Source: Bugula neritina (Eukaryota; Bryozoa; Gymnolaemata; Cheilostomatida; Bugulidae). From it: a stretch of 60,000 nt of DNA. The notes under the pieces are model-generated. The model saw nothing but the letters and a program-made list of their open reading frames with translations. It made no database searches and was not told the DNA's origin. Both the position numbers and the translations under genes were made by a program. Location: NCBI GenBank assembly GCA_964035545.1, contig OZ037768.1, positions 18,953,700-19,013,699 on the forward strand. The letters are read 5' to 3'. This document shows, piece after piece, positions 33,192 through 42,959 of this stretch. Positions within the stretch are counted from its first letter, which is position 1, and every line of letters starts with the position of its first letter.

Positions 33192-33256
33192 ATGACAATT
33201 TTATCTGACAGGTGCACTATATTTTAGTGTACGAAACTATTAGTAATAATTGTCAT
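33192..33256 (+). ncRNA. Degenerate hammerhead ribozyme of Penelope copy 2
   Basis: Stem I ATGACAATT (33192-33200) pairs with AATTGTCAT (33248-33256), 9 bp. Stem II GTGCACTA pairs with TAGTGTAC, 8 bp with one G-U. GAAA is at 33233-33236, stem III C-U/A-G, and GTA precedes the cut site. The core reads CTGACAG rather than CTGANGA, two changes that should block cleavage. Stem I differs in sequence from copy 1 yet still pairs, so the fold was under selection. Confidence 0.75.
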
Positions 33257-33295
33257 TTTTTTAATCAAATTCTATTTCATTTTTTTAAATATATA

Positions 33296-33900
33296 TATGA
33301 GCAGGAAGCTTTCATCACACTAAAAGACCACAAAGAAAAATTCATAAACAAACCAACTTGCCGCCTTAGAAATTCCTGTAAACCAGAAATAGGAAATATC
33401 AGTAAACAAATCTTAGACCGGATAAACAACAAAATTCTTACAAAAACATACTTAGACCAATGGAAAAACACCACTGACATAATAAAACGGTTTGAAAGAA
33501 TTGACAAATAACACCAACACACATTTACTTCATTTACCCTTCGATTTCCCAAACCTACTTGAAATTGCTCTAACTTTTGAATCGAAATTGGATACAATCA
33601 GCAAAGACGAAATAGAAATAACTGTAGATGCAAAAAAGTCACTACTCTTCAACTACAAAAATGCGTGGGGGAAACACAACCACAACCTCTTCGACGTGAC
33701 AATGGGAGGGTACGATGGCGCAGAAACATGCGAACTAGTTGGAGCGTATATTTTAAACTTAATAACACAAAAACATGACAAAAGCTTTGGCCTGTACAGG
33801 GATGATGGCTTAGGAGTCTCCAACAAAACACCAAACGAAATAGAAAAAATGAAAAAGGATACATGTAAAACATTCTCTGAAAATGGCTTAAAATAACAAT
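33296..33900 (+). pseudogene. Penelope-like retroelement copy 3, RT fragment
   Basis: EAFITLKDHKEKFINKPTCRL and GNISKQILDRINN open the fragment; a stop and shift near 33511 remove motif A. From 33590 the frame reads [32 protein letters not shown] and [10 protein letters not shown] to NGLK near 33895. It has a (G)12 run at about 33937 just after it. The sequence to about 34115 has a short ORF without a recognised domain. Confidence 0.85.
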
Positions 33901-34421
33901 CGATGCAAATAAAAGTTTCTAGATAGGTGAAAACGGGGGGGGGGGGGACCCGCTTATTACACAGGATAAATGAACGTTGCCATGACATTAATTCAAAAGT
34001 ATATCAACATATCTCCCCAACTAACCACAGAAGCATATCAATAGACAACGGAACAGTTCTGAATCAGTCATTTAAAGGAATCCAACATCGAAAATTAGCC
34101 GAAACTCTACATTAAACAAATAAAACCTCACCTTGATAAACAAAATTACTCCATACCACTCAAACTATACCAATAAGTTCTACACTACTCAACTTTTACA
34201 CACTTTTCACTATTCTATGTTGCTTTTATATGTGGATATTTATATTTCTTTCAACTCGAATTTATTTTTATGCAAAGAAATCAGTAAAAATTTTGACTCA
34301 TAATATAAAAGACAAGATTGTCTCCCTCAGTTTAAATAATTTGTAATTACTGCTACTTTGTGTCATGCACAGTTTTAAACGCAGCGTGATAACTTTTGAA
34401 TTTTCATAATTCATTATTACT

Positions 34422-34449
34422 TTGAAGATGGGCACAGTGGTGTCCGAAA
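34422..34449 (+). ncRNA. Hammerhead-like core, uncertain
   Basis: TTGAAGA, a 6-bp hairpin GGGCAC/GTGTCC and GAAA follow in hammerhead order downstream of copy 3. The first core base is changed, there is an extra U before stem II and no convincing stem I or III, so it may be a relic or an unrelated hairpin. Confidence 0.3.
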
Positions 34450-34479
34450 TATTGGTTATTTATTTTGTTTAATAAAGCA

Positions 34480-36300
34480 ATAAAACCACAATGTTTCTGG
34501 TATATTTATTCATAACTAGATTGCTAGCTTCCAAAATATACATATATATATAATTTCTTTGAGCAGATAAACGATTCCGCCATGAGGGATAATTTTAAAT
34601 CTCTGCCAATTAGATAATTCTGGGTTTCTGCATGCAAAGACTGATAAATAGCTGAAAAAGCACTAAGGGTTTTGGTGCAATTTAGCACAATCTACTTATT
34701 TGAAGTGAGATTCTCATAAATGATACTATTAAAAATGAGAAGATAACCAGCCTTGATCTGCCGAACGACCTGAGATGAGCCCTGTCAAAATTCGAACCAG
34801 GCTTAAATAAGCAGGCACAAAAACGCAGCTGCAGCAATCACATTGATAATTGAAATGCTGCTGTGTTTTCTATAGGTATAATAGTATTAAAATCCTCATA
34901 TTTCCATGAAATCTAATAGAAAAAATATAGACTTGTTTCCTACACTATTACCACCTTCAAATGTGCATATAAACTGCTTTTCCAAAAGGGGGAAGTTATT
35001 AAGAAAAATTCATAAAAGGGGAATGGCATGAAAAAGGTGGAGTACCAGTGGTACTGATAAAATTGCAGACTTTTAAACAAATCAGGCATATTTATAATAT
35101 ATAATTACTACAACAGCTTTATATAATGCCTCTTTAACACCCAGTAGGCTCTGCTATAAAATCATTTTGCCTAATTTTTTAGGAACATATCCATGTTTTT
35201 GTGGTGTTCCAAGATAAAACATTTGGTGAGAGCATTATTTAACATCATTAGACTATTTAAATTTCTATGAATACTGGATAATTTTCAGTAAATAGCTGCT
35301 ACAATTGAATAAAAATAAGATCAAATCTGCGCTTGCTAAAGAAAGTTGAACAAAATTACTGGGCTCCTCCAATGAATTAAAAAACCTGACTGTACACTTG
35401 TACCTGAACTTTGGCAACAAGATGTTGGATTCAAGTACAAAACCGAAATTTGAAAGAACTTCTTGTAAAAAAGGGATGACCAAACTTATTCTCCAACTGG
35501 GTACTAAAATCAAGTGAGTTAAAATAGAAACATTAAATTGGGGTTTCGATTAGCAGCACAGTTTTCAATTGTTTGACTAAATTTACAACACAGGAGCTCT
35601 ACAGCAGCAGCCAGTGAAATTCGAGACGAAAGGACCACATATTTTTGCAATGAAGGAAGAGTAATTTTGTAAGAAAACTACATAAACCGAAGGTGCTAGG
35701 TGCTTACATTTCATGAAATCATTTAAAATTCAATGTAGAGAGTAATTATGACAGTCAGTGCTGACTACTTATTATTCCATTATTATTTACATATTTTCAC
35801 CTAACTTATTCCAGAAATCAATTAGCTGCTTGCCTATTATTACTAAGATCGTAAATATTGTAAAATTCTGCAGATATTACTCTATCACATAGAAAATTCA
35901 AATGCTGCATAAAAGAGAAAAATGGAAAACTGCCAAGTGCAGCCAAAAAACTATACGGATGTCAACAGCCTATTTACATTTGTGATCAGTGTGAAAAAGC
36001 TTGCTCATCCTGAAAATGTCATGTGTGGTGGGGGTTTAGGCAATAGAAGAACAATTCCACACATCCAGCTCAATTTTGCCTAGAAAATTTTTATGACCAA
36101 GGCTAATGAAGAGATTTCCAATTTAAACTTCAAACAAGAAAAAGGCAAATTCAATACAAGAAAACAAATTTGCCAAATTGAAAGTTTTCAACTGTCTCAT
36201 AAATTGTCATCTAATGGAAGGAATTGACGAAAACATATTGGATAATCTGCTTAGTATAGTTAACAAATGGAGCATTTATTTGTTTAAATATTGTGCAGGC
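34480..36300. other. No gene recognised
   Basis: AT-rich DNA with one 82-aa minus-strand frame at 35265-35513 that has no recognised domain. No LTR, TIR or RNA gene stands out. Confidence 0.5.
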
Positions 36301-36311
36301 TGAAAATGTTT

Positions 36312-36768
36312 CTGTTTTCAGAAATGGCAACTCTGTCTTCTTTTCAGCCCGCTGTAATTGATGTTAACTCTCATCATAAAAAAAAAGAAACCATTGTGCT
36401 CAGAAGTGATGACGGAATAACATGGGAGGATTACAAGTAGCTGCGCAATGATGTTCTCAAAACAGTGAATGAGAGCCTTGGCAACCGGTAACAAGTAATA
36501 ATATTGGTTCGCAACGACTGTTTCTTTAAAATTTTGAGTTGTTTTTAGAAATGGCAACTCTGTCTTTTTTTCAGCTCGTTATAACTGATGTTAACTCTCA
36601 TCATGAGAACAAAAGAAAGCATTGTGCTCAAAAGTGATGATGGAATAACATGGGAGGAATACAAGGAGCTGACCAATGATGTGCTCAAAACAGCAAATGA
36701 TAGCCTTGGCAACTGGTAATAACTAATAATATAGGTTCGCAACAACTTTTTTAAAATTTTGAGTTGCC
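36312..36768 (+). repeat. 227-bp tandem duplication containing exon-like ORFs
   Basis: Two units, 36312-36540 and 36541-36768, are about 85 percent alike. Each has TTTTCAG or TTTTTAG followed by AAATGGCAACTCTGTC, then a coding-like stretch (IVL(R/K)SDDGITWE(D/E)YK and NDVLKT.N.SLGN) and ends GGCAAC(C/T)G/GTAA, like an internal exon with acceptor and donor. Unit 1 has a stop (YK-stop-LR); unit 2 needs a frame change after the histidines. No family is recognised. Confidence 0.55.
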
Positions 36769-36769
36769 G

Positions 36770-37715
36770 ACACCCTTCAATTCATCTGTTTTGAAGATTT
36801 TGTTTATGGCTCAGCACTCAATGCTTCTTCACTGGATGATTTGCTGGAATTATAATTTTGACTTCAATCTTTTGCTTGATCAACATGTTTTGCATGTCTA
36901 TAAGTAAACTAATCTTCATTTATAAGCAGTCTTCAGTACAAACTTATTTGATGGCTTTTGCAAATAATAGTAATAGGCAATGATGAAAAATATTAAACTA
37001 TCTTCTTTTCACACTTCAAATAGCAAAATTACCAATGTAATATTTTTATCCAGACACGAAGACTAAAATATGTAAAGCTTGCATAATAGCATTACAAAAA
37101 ACATGTACAAATGATAAATCTAATATATGCAACATACTTCTTAAGCATTGAGCTTTTAGCTGAAAAAAAGATTCACTGGGGTGATCACAACATTTTCAAA
37201 ATATTGTTCCATAATCTCAAAAGAGAAAAAAAGGTCAAGAAAGAAAAGGGAAAAAACTTGATCTGTAAAGTTGCTAAAACTGTTGCACATAATATTTTTG
37301 AAGGAAGATAAATTGTCATACTCTTTTCCACTTTATTTTGAGTTGTGCTTTCAATACTATAAGCGTCAGTGCTTTATACAGTCATTATGTTTTTGTTTTA
37401 ATTTTAGTGTTCTTTCAACATCGGAAAGCATCGAGAACATATTTGACTGCTGATTTGATGTCAAAAAACTTGAAATCAATAAAATTTCAAAACACTGATA
37501 TATTTTAAAATTTGGTTAGTCTTTACTAAGGGTTTTTTAATACTTGTTAAGTCTTCGCAACTTATTTTAACATCTTATCTATAGCTATCTATTACCAGCA
37601 CTTGCTCTGTAATTATATACATTTGATTATGTAATAATATATGTATAATATAAAACGGCATTTGCGTGTTTTTTGTGCAAATATTTTTGAGGGCAACAAG
37701 AGCGAATTGTAGAGA
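36770..37715. other. No gene recognised
   Basis: AT-rich; short frames at 37111-37311 and 37271-37453 lack domains. Confidence 0.5.
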
Positions 37716-37724
37716 AAACCACAG

Positions 37725-37960
37725 CTGATCAATTATTCGACATAACAATGGGAAGTTATGACAGAGCAGGCCTGTAAATTTGTTGGCACATTCCTCTTAC
37801 ACCATGTGACCAGTAAGCATGGCCCTAATATCGGTTTATGCCAAGATGATGGCTTAGGAACTTTAAAAACGTCAGCTAAAACCATTGAAGCTACAAAGAA
37901 GGCCACATGTAACAACTTCAAACACATGGCTACGAATAAAAATTGAGGCAAATAAGAAAA
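37725..37960 (+). pseudogene. Penelope-like RT fragment (copy 4)
   Basis: About 235 bp with DQLFDITMGSYD, then after a shift CKFVGTFLLHHVTSKHGPNIG and CQDDGLG, which aligns to the YRDDGLG motif of copies 1-3. It ends near KIEANKKTVN. Only the RT palm part remains. Confidence 0.85.
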
Positions 37961-37974
37961 CTGTGAATCCACCT

Positions 37975-38370
37975 CAATCTCACTAACAGAAACATAGCTG
38001 GAGGTGGCGTTGATGCCTATGTTCAACAAATTACAAAGTTGATGAAATTGCTTCAACATGTCAAGCCGTACGCTGATTTTTAAATATAGCTTCGGGTAGA
38101 GAACTTTGCTTTATCTTGTTGGTCTATCGACCACCAAATAACAGATATAAATGTGATACCTAGCTTACTTGATAAAATAAACAAAACTGTGGATATTTCA
38201 GAAAACAATCTACTAATATGCTGTGACTTTAATCTGCCGAGTTTTGATATAATATATATACATATATATTTCAGTGTGCATCAAAACTCCCTGCTATCAC
38301 CTTTGCTATTAGACGATTATCAAATTTTGGTCAAAAAATATTGCAAAGACAGAATTATTGAAGATGTTTT
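37975..38370 (+). pseudogene. LINE endonuclease fragment (APE type)
   Basis: Pieces in several frames read NRNIAGGGVDAYVQ, LLVYRPPNN, SLLDKINKTVDISENNLLICCDFNLPSFD and LDDYQILV. GGGV, YRPPN and (G/C)DFNLPS.D are the usual APE endonuclease blocks of CR1/L2-like LINEs. It adjoins the Penelope fragment directly, so one may have inserted into the other. Confidence 0.75.
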
Positions 38371-38793
38371 TACTAATTATAATATTATAATATTAGTTAT
38401 GGGTTGATACAGTTTTACTTGTAAATTGAATGTATAACTAATATGGCACCCTTCCGTATAGATTTAGAAAATACGTTATTTTCTCATTGCACCTCCCTCT
38501 TTGCTAGTGGTATATCCCTTTTACCAATCTGCTTGTAACTAAATATTACGATTGGACACACTTTTGCCTAGATGTGTATATATGGATTGTTGAACCGTAA
38601 CAACATGTTACCAAACATTAAATTTTCTTAAATGCATTTCAATTTAGAAAGATGAGTAAATACACATGTTTTATTTTTATTTTTAGAACTATAACAAATG
38701 CTGTTACAAGCTACAACTCTTTCTGCTTTTGTTAGTTTTCATTACTTACTTTGTTGCTGTAATTTGCTATAATCGTTCCATTTTCAAGTTTCT

Positions 38794-39357
38794 AATGACG
38801 GACAATGCTGAATCCGAACTTGATAAGTATGTAGTTGATGAACTTTCTTTAAATTCCCTTATCAAAAATGGCCATGTGATAGCATTTATGCTTGCTCAAA
38901 ATCGAACAAGTAACAAATTGAAAATTGCAAGTGATTTCTTTCAGACTAAATTCAGTATTCATGGATGTAAAAATCAAATTCGTATTGTCTTTGATAAATA
39001 CAAATATCTCAATAAAAGTAATGGAAGAGCTAGTGGCTTAAAATTATTTAAATTCTATTCACAGGTATTTTCACCTAATTTAGTTGCCTTGCCACAAGAA
39101 GAAGCCATTGAGTCTACGACTGTTCGACCCATACTAACTGTGTCAGCAGAAAGCCATACATTATAACGAAAAGAAACTTTAGAACTAGAGTCAAAATTGA
39201 CTGAAAGCTTAAAACACAACAGGCTGCTTAAAATTAAGGCTAACACTTATTATAGACGCTATAGGCAAATGCTGCGCACACTCGCCAACGTAAACAAAAC
39301 GAAAAACAGTTTAAAAAAAATTATTAAATGCTTGCATCAATCAGCTTGGGGCGATTG
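38794..39357 (+). pseudogene. Unassigned ORF pair with coiled-coil-like tail
   Basis: From ATG 38794 the frame reads MTDNAESELDKYVVDELSL, QNRTSNKLKIASDFFQTKF and GRASGLKLFKFYSQVFSP, stops at 39164-39166, and goes on in the same frame with a charged helical stretch (RKETLELESKLTESLKHNRL, YYRRYRQML, KTKNSLKKIIKCL) to TGA at 39355-39357. A TTTTTAG acceptor-like site lies at about 38685. I do not recognise the family. The basic helical tail would suit a DNA-binding or transposon accessory protein, but this is only a guess. Confidence 0.4.
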
Positions 39358-40020
39358 ATGTTTGGGCAATAAATTGTAAGTTTGTTGTGAGTTCACGGTG
39401 TATATATATATATAAAATATTTTAAACTAACGCAAGCTAGCTACAAATAGTATCACCTGCTTGTTTAGAAATAATTAAAGCAGTGTTATTGCTCTTGCTA
39501 TCCAATACTAGTTCCATTAGGCATTTCTATTTTTTCCTCTTGTCAGCATAAAATACTACCTTTTCACGCAGCAAATAGGGTAGGTTTTGGGGGAAAATTT
39601 TTTTGTGCATCATCTCGAAATTGAGCTTGTCCTATGCTTAGAATTAGTAAACCCATATTGCTTTGCGTTTTGGTCATGCTTGGCTGCTGCTGTTTACGTA
39701 CCATATAGGTAAACTGCAACAGAAAAATTGACACTTGATTTGCTATACGTAATACAAAAGTCCAGCTTTGGATATGGTGTGAGGCTGTAGCATTAGTCTA
39801 TGTCCCAATAGCCGTTTGGAATCTTGCTGTTAGTGATGCTATGTTTCATATCTTCGATAGGTTGTCAAATAGTGTTTCAAAATGCTGGTGGTTGTATTAT
39901 GAGCCTCTATATAAGTGGCACCTGTCTTTTCATTTTTTATATAATACCCATGCAGTAGTTTCTATTAAATTGGATGCATCAAGTGTGATATAGAGCAGCT
40001 CCAGTTTAGTGACGTTGCTG
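39358..40020. other. No gene recognised
   Basis: AT-rich sequence upstream of the Gypsy integrase frame; it may hold unrecognisable parts of the same retrotransposon. Confidence 0.45.
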
Positions 40021-40024
40021 TCAT

Positions 40025-40788
40025 ATGTGTCATTTAGATGGCACTGAATCTCTTGTAACTATTGACAGGTACTCCAAATGGCAAGCATGCTACATGCTCA
40101 ATAGTATAAAATCCAGTGAGATTATAGAACTGCTTAAAAGGCAATTTGTTGATTTTGGTCGGCCTGAAGTTGCGTTCTCAGATAATGCGTCATATTTTGT
40201 TCCATATGAATTTCAACGTTTCTTGGAAGATTATAAAATCAAACATGTAACTGCAAGTCCGTACCATAGCGAAAGATCAGGTTTAGTGGAAAGAATGAAC
40301 CAGACTATAAAAAGTTGCTTGACCAAAGCCAAACAGTCAGACCATTCATTATTTGATGTGCATCACACTTTGAGAAATACACCAATTAGTAGCCAACTAC
40401 CCTCCCCTGCAGTCTTATTGCAATTCAGGCATCTCCGTGATAACTTTAAACAAAAAAAACCCCCAACACATTGAGTTGCCGACAATTTACAGTCTATTCA
40501 GAATGGGTAGAAGGAAAAATAATTGAGTATGCTGATACACCTAGAAGTTTTTATATCAAATTCAGAGATGATATGGCACTACGAAAGAACCAAAGCCAAC
40601 TAAAAGTTAGGAAATTAGTTACACCACCTGCTCAAGCTGCCTTAATTCCTAGTATTCCATATAGGCCAACCTCTAACACCCCCCTTGACCTCACCCCTAA
40701 TACCCCTCAGAGCCAAAGCAGAATACTTAATGAACCAACAGCCCACAATGGCAATCAAACCCACAATACAACCACTGGGAACCACTAG
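40025..40788 (+). pseudogene. Gypsy/Ty3 integrase fragment
   Basis: HLDGTESLVTIDRYSKW, DFGRPEVAFSDNASYF, FQRFLEDYKIKHVTASPYHS and SGLVERMNQTIKSCL form the integrase catalytic core with the D..D..E residues. After a shift near 40474, WVEGKIIEYADTPRSFYIKF and LRKNQSQLKVRKL match the post-integrase segment, followed by a Pro/Thr/Asn-rich tail. Protease, RT and the 5' LTR are absent upstream. Confidence 0.88.
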
Positions 40789-41098
40789 GTCAGGGCTAAG
40801 TTCAAAATTCCTCGTAGGTATGGAAATGGATTGACATAATAATTAGCTAGTAGATATAGCACAGGCAGATTATAAAGTGCCATACCAATGCCCTATATAC
40901 TAAAATCTGGCTACCCTTGAAAGCAGTATCCACCAGGTCATTTTGCTTTAATTTTGTTTGTATATAAATATGCTATTGTAAACCAATTTCATGTAATCAT
41001 ATATCATCTATATTCTATGCACTGGTGTGACTGACATTTTTACATTATTGTATTCTTTCTGAAATAATAAGTTTTATTGGGTGTTTTGTAACCTTCAT

Positions 41099-41376
41099 CA
41101 AAAGGAAGGAGATGTCATACGTGTCCTTTAGTATGGCACCATAACTAGCCAAAATGTGTGTGGTATTACTACAATGTTATGTGGTGTCATTTAGGATGGC
41201 ACCAGGACTAACTAATATGTGTGCATCACCGTCACAAGCTCATCTGTTGTTGTTTGACTGTACAATGTACTGCATTTACTTGTTTGTATTTTGACATTAT
41301 TATCATATTTTATAAGTAATACATTTATTCTATCATTGGAAATACTTCGCAATATTATATACCCAGCAATGTAACA
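41099..41376 (+). mobile_element. Polypurine tract and 3' LTR of the Gypsy element
   Basis: AAAAGGAAGGAGA (about 41099-41112) directly precedes TGTCATACG (41113), and a TGT..ACA unit ends at 41376 (GTAACA), 264 bp. The spacing behind the integrase frame is right for a Ty3/Gypsy 3' end. The LTR holds an internal repeat (ATGGCACC..CTA.C.AA.ATGTGTG, twice, about 75 bp apart). Confidence 0.75.
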
Positions 41377-41658
41377 GTTGCGTCCTTAGTAGCGTCCATA
41401 AGTTAGCTAGCTACTTTTTGAGTACATTATGTATGACACAACGTCACACTAGCCTCCTCTTTGCAAGAGCTGGTTTGTTAACTTTTTGATGCAGTATCTT
41501 CTTCCTCCAGAGACTTATTTTTGGAATAACCAGTAAAAATAATAAACATACTTTGAAAAATTTTTTGCGATGAATCACACTAATTTCCCATTATGCAGAC
41601 ATGTATTTTTATGGTATTTTGCTCATTTTTGAAATTTCACTGCATTACCTAGTAAAAG

Positions 41659-41706
41659 TGATCGGGTGTACCTCAAGGGTCGGAACTGCGGCCTTTGCTC
41701 TTCTTA
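41659..41706 (+). pseudogene. Tiny LINE RT motif B fragment
   Basis: SGVPQGSELRPLLFL is read in one frame and stops at once. It equals the VPQGSVLGPLLF block of LINE reverse transcriptases and has no neighbours from RT. Confidence 0.6.
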
Positions 41707-41968
41707 TAACTGTCATGGCGGACGCACGCCAATTTTAAAAATTCTTAAATATTGAAGCAAAATTTAAAATTTTTTCTAGCAAACTGTGCGAACAAAGAGG
41801 TTTTTAGTGGACAAAGCTAGTTTAAAATTCTGCCTCTAAAAACAGTGTGTTATAAAACAAAAACCTTCAACTTTCACCTTTTAAATTAAACTTTTAATTA
41901 AATAAAATAAAAAAAAATAAATATTTGAAATAAATTTGGTTTTGACACAAGCTCAAACCAAATTTACA

Positions 41969-42877
41969 ATGTCTATTTCCGAGACCTTCCCAATTTTAGG
42001 CAAAAATGAAGATGTTGATCGCGGTTGTAAAAGAAAAAAAAAGGAAAACAATGTTTGTGCTAATTGCAGTAGTGATGAATGCAATGTTCAAATAGCAAAC
42101 AAAACTTCACAAAAATGGATCTCATGTGATAAGTGCACTGAGTGGTTCCACGGAATGTGTCAAGAACTGCAAGCGAGTGATGTGAATGCAGTCATAAAAC
42201 TGGAGAGCTTTGGCGTAAAATGGTTTTGTACTGCATGTAGGTCCAAAATCAATGATACTAACAAATCAGTCGATGTCGTTGAAAATGCTGGTGTTAGTGC
42301 GCTCGCCAAGCTAAACAATATTGAACAAATGAAGCAAATCACTCAAACATATGCTGAAGCAGTCAAAACAAATAATGAAAAGGTACAAAAGCTGGAAAAC
42401 ACTTTTGAGAAAGCCCTAGATGAAACATGCAGAAATACCCAGAAAGCTGTCGCCATCAATGTGTCTGCACAAAAGTTGATCGCTAAAAATTATGCATTAA
42501 ACGAGGTTGAGATAAAAAAAAACAATGCCATACTGTATGGCATTGAGGAACAAGAAAACATAACAGCAATCCAGCAAGTGGAAGAGCTCATGAGACTAAA
42601 ACTCTACCTGCGATGTCCAGTGCCTGCCCAAGCGTTCAGACTTGGAAGAAAACTGTCTAATAGGCCAAGACCAATAAAACTGCATTTCCAAGACGAGTCC
42701 TCCAAATGGGATTTTATAAAAAGAACTAACTCAAAAGACACCAGAAGCACAGGAATTTTTTGTAAAAAATTGATACTAGCAAGGAAATCAGAGACCTGGA
42801 ATATGCCTTACGTTTCGAGATTAAAAGGCTCAGATATGATGAAACTGGTGCAAATGTTGATATTCAATATCGCATAA
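41969..42877 (+). CDS. LINE ORF1 protein with PHD finger
   Basis: ATG 41969 is used because the upstream in-frame start at 41936 is TTG. About 302 aa. A PHD-type zinc finger (CANCSSDECN, WISCDKCTEWFHGMC, WFCTAC) lies near residues 40-100. A helical coiled-coil-like stretch follows (about 115-190), then a segment with NNAILYGIEEQE and AFRLGRKLSNRPRPIKLHF, the RRM-like region seen in LINE ORF1 proteins. It binds RNA and DNA as part of the retrotransposition particle in related CR1/L2-like LINEs. The last 25 residues look shifted relative to the expected KEIRDLEYAL-type end. Confidence 0.85.
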   Translation: MSISETFPILGKNEDVDRGCKRKKKENNVCANCSSDECNVQIANKTSQKWISCDKCTEWFHGMCQELQASDVNAVIKLESFGVKWFCTACRSKINDTNKSVDVVENAGVSALAKLNNIEQMKQITQTYAEAVKTNNEKVQKLENTFEKALDETCRNTQKAVAINVSAQKLIAKNYALNEVEIKKNNAILYGIEEQENITAIQQVEELMRLKLYLRCPVPAQAFRLGRKLSNRPRPIKLHFQDESSKWDFIKRTNSKDTRSTGIFCKKLILARKSETWNMPYVSRLKGSDMMKLVQMLIFNIA

Positions 42878-42959
42878 GAAACCTGAAAATTAGGAAGCAG
42901 GTCTCCTCGGGGGACTGGGTTTCTATGAGTCCTGCATCCCGTCTCTTCGATGCCACGCA

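Noticed and set aside
34780-34815. tRNA-like AATTCGAACCAGG segment
   Set aside because: No acceptor stem, D arm or anticodon arm can be built around it.
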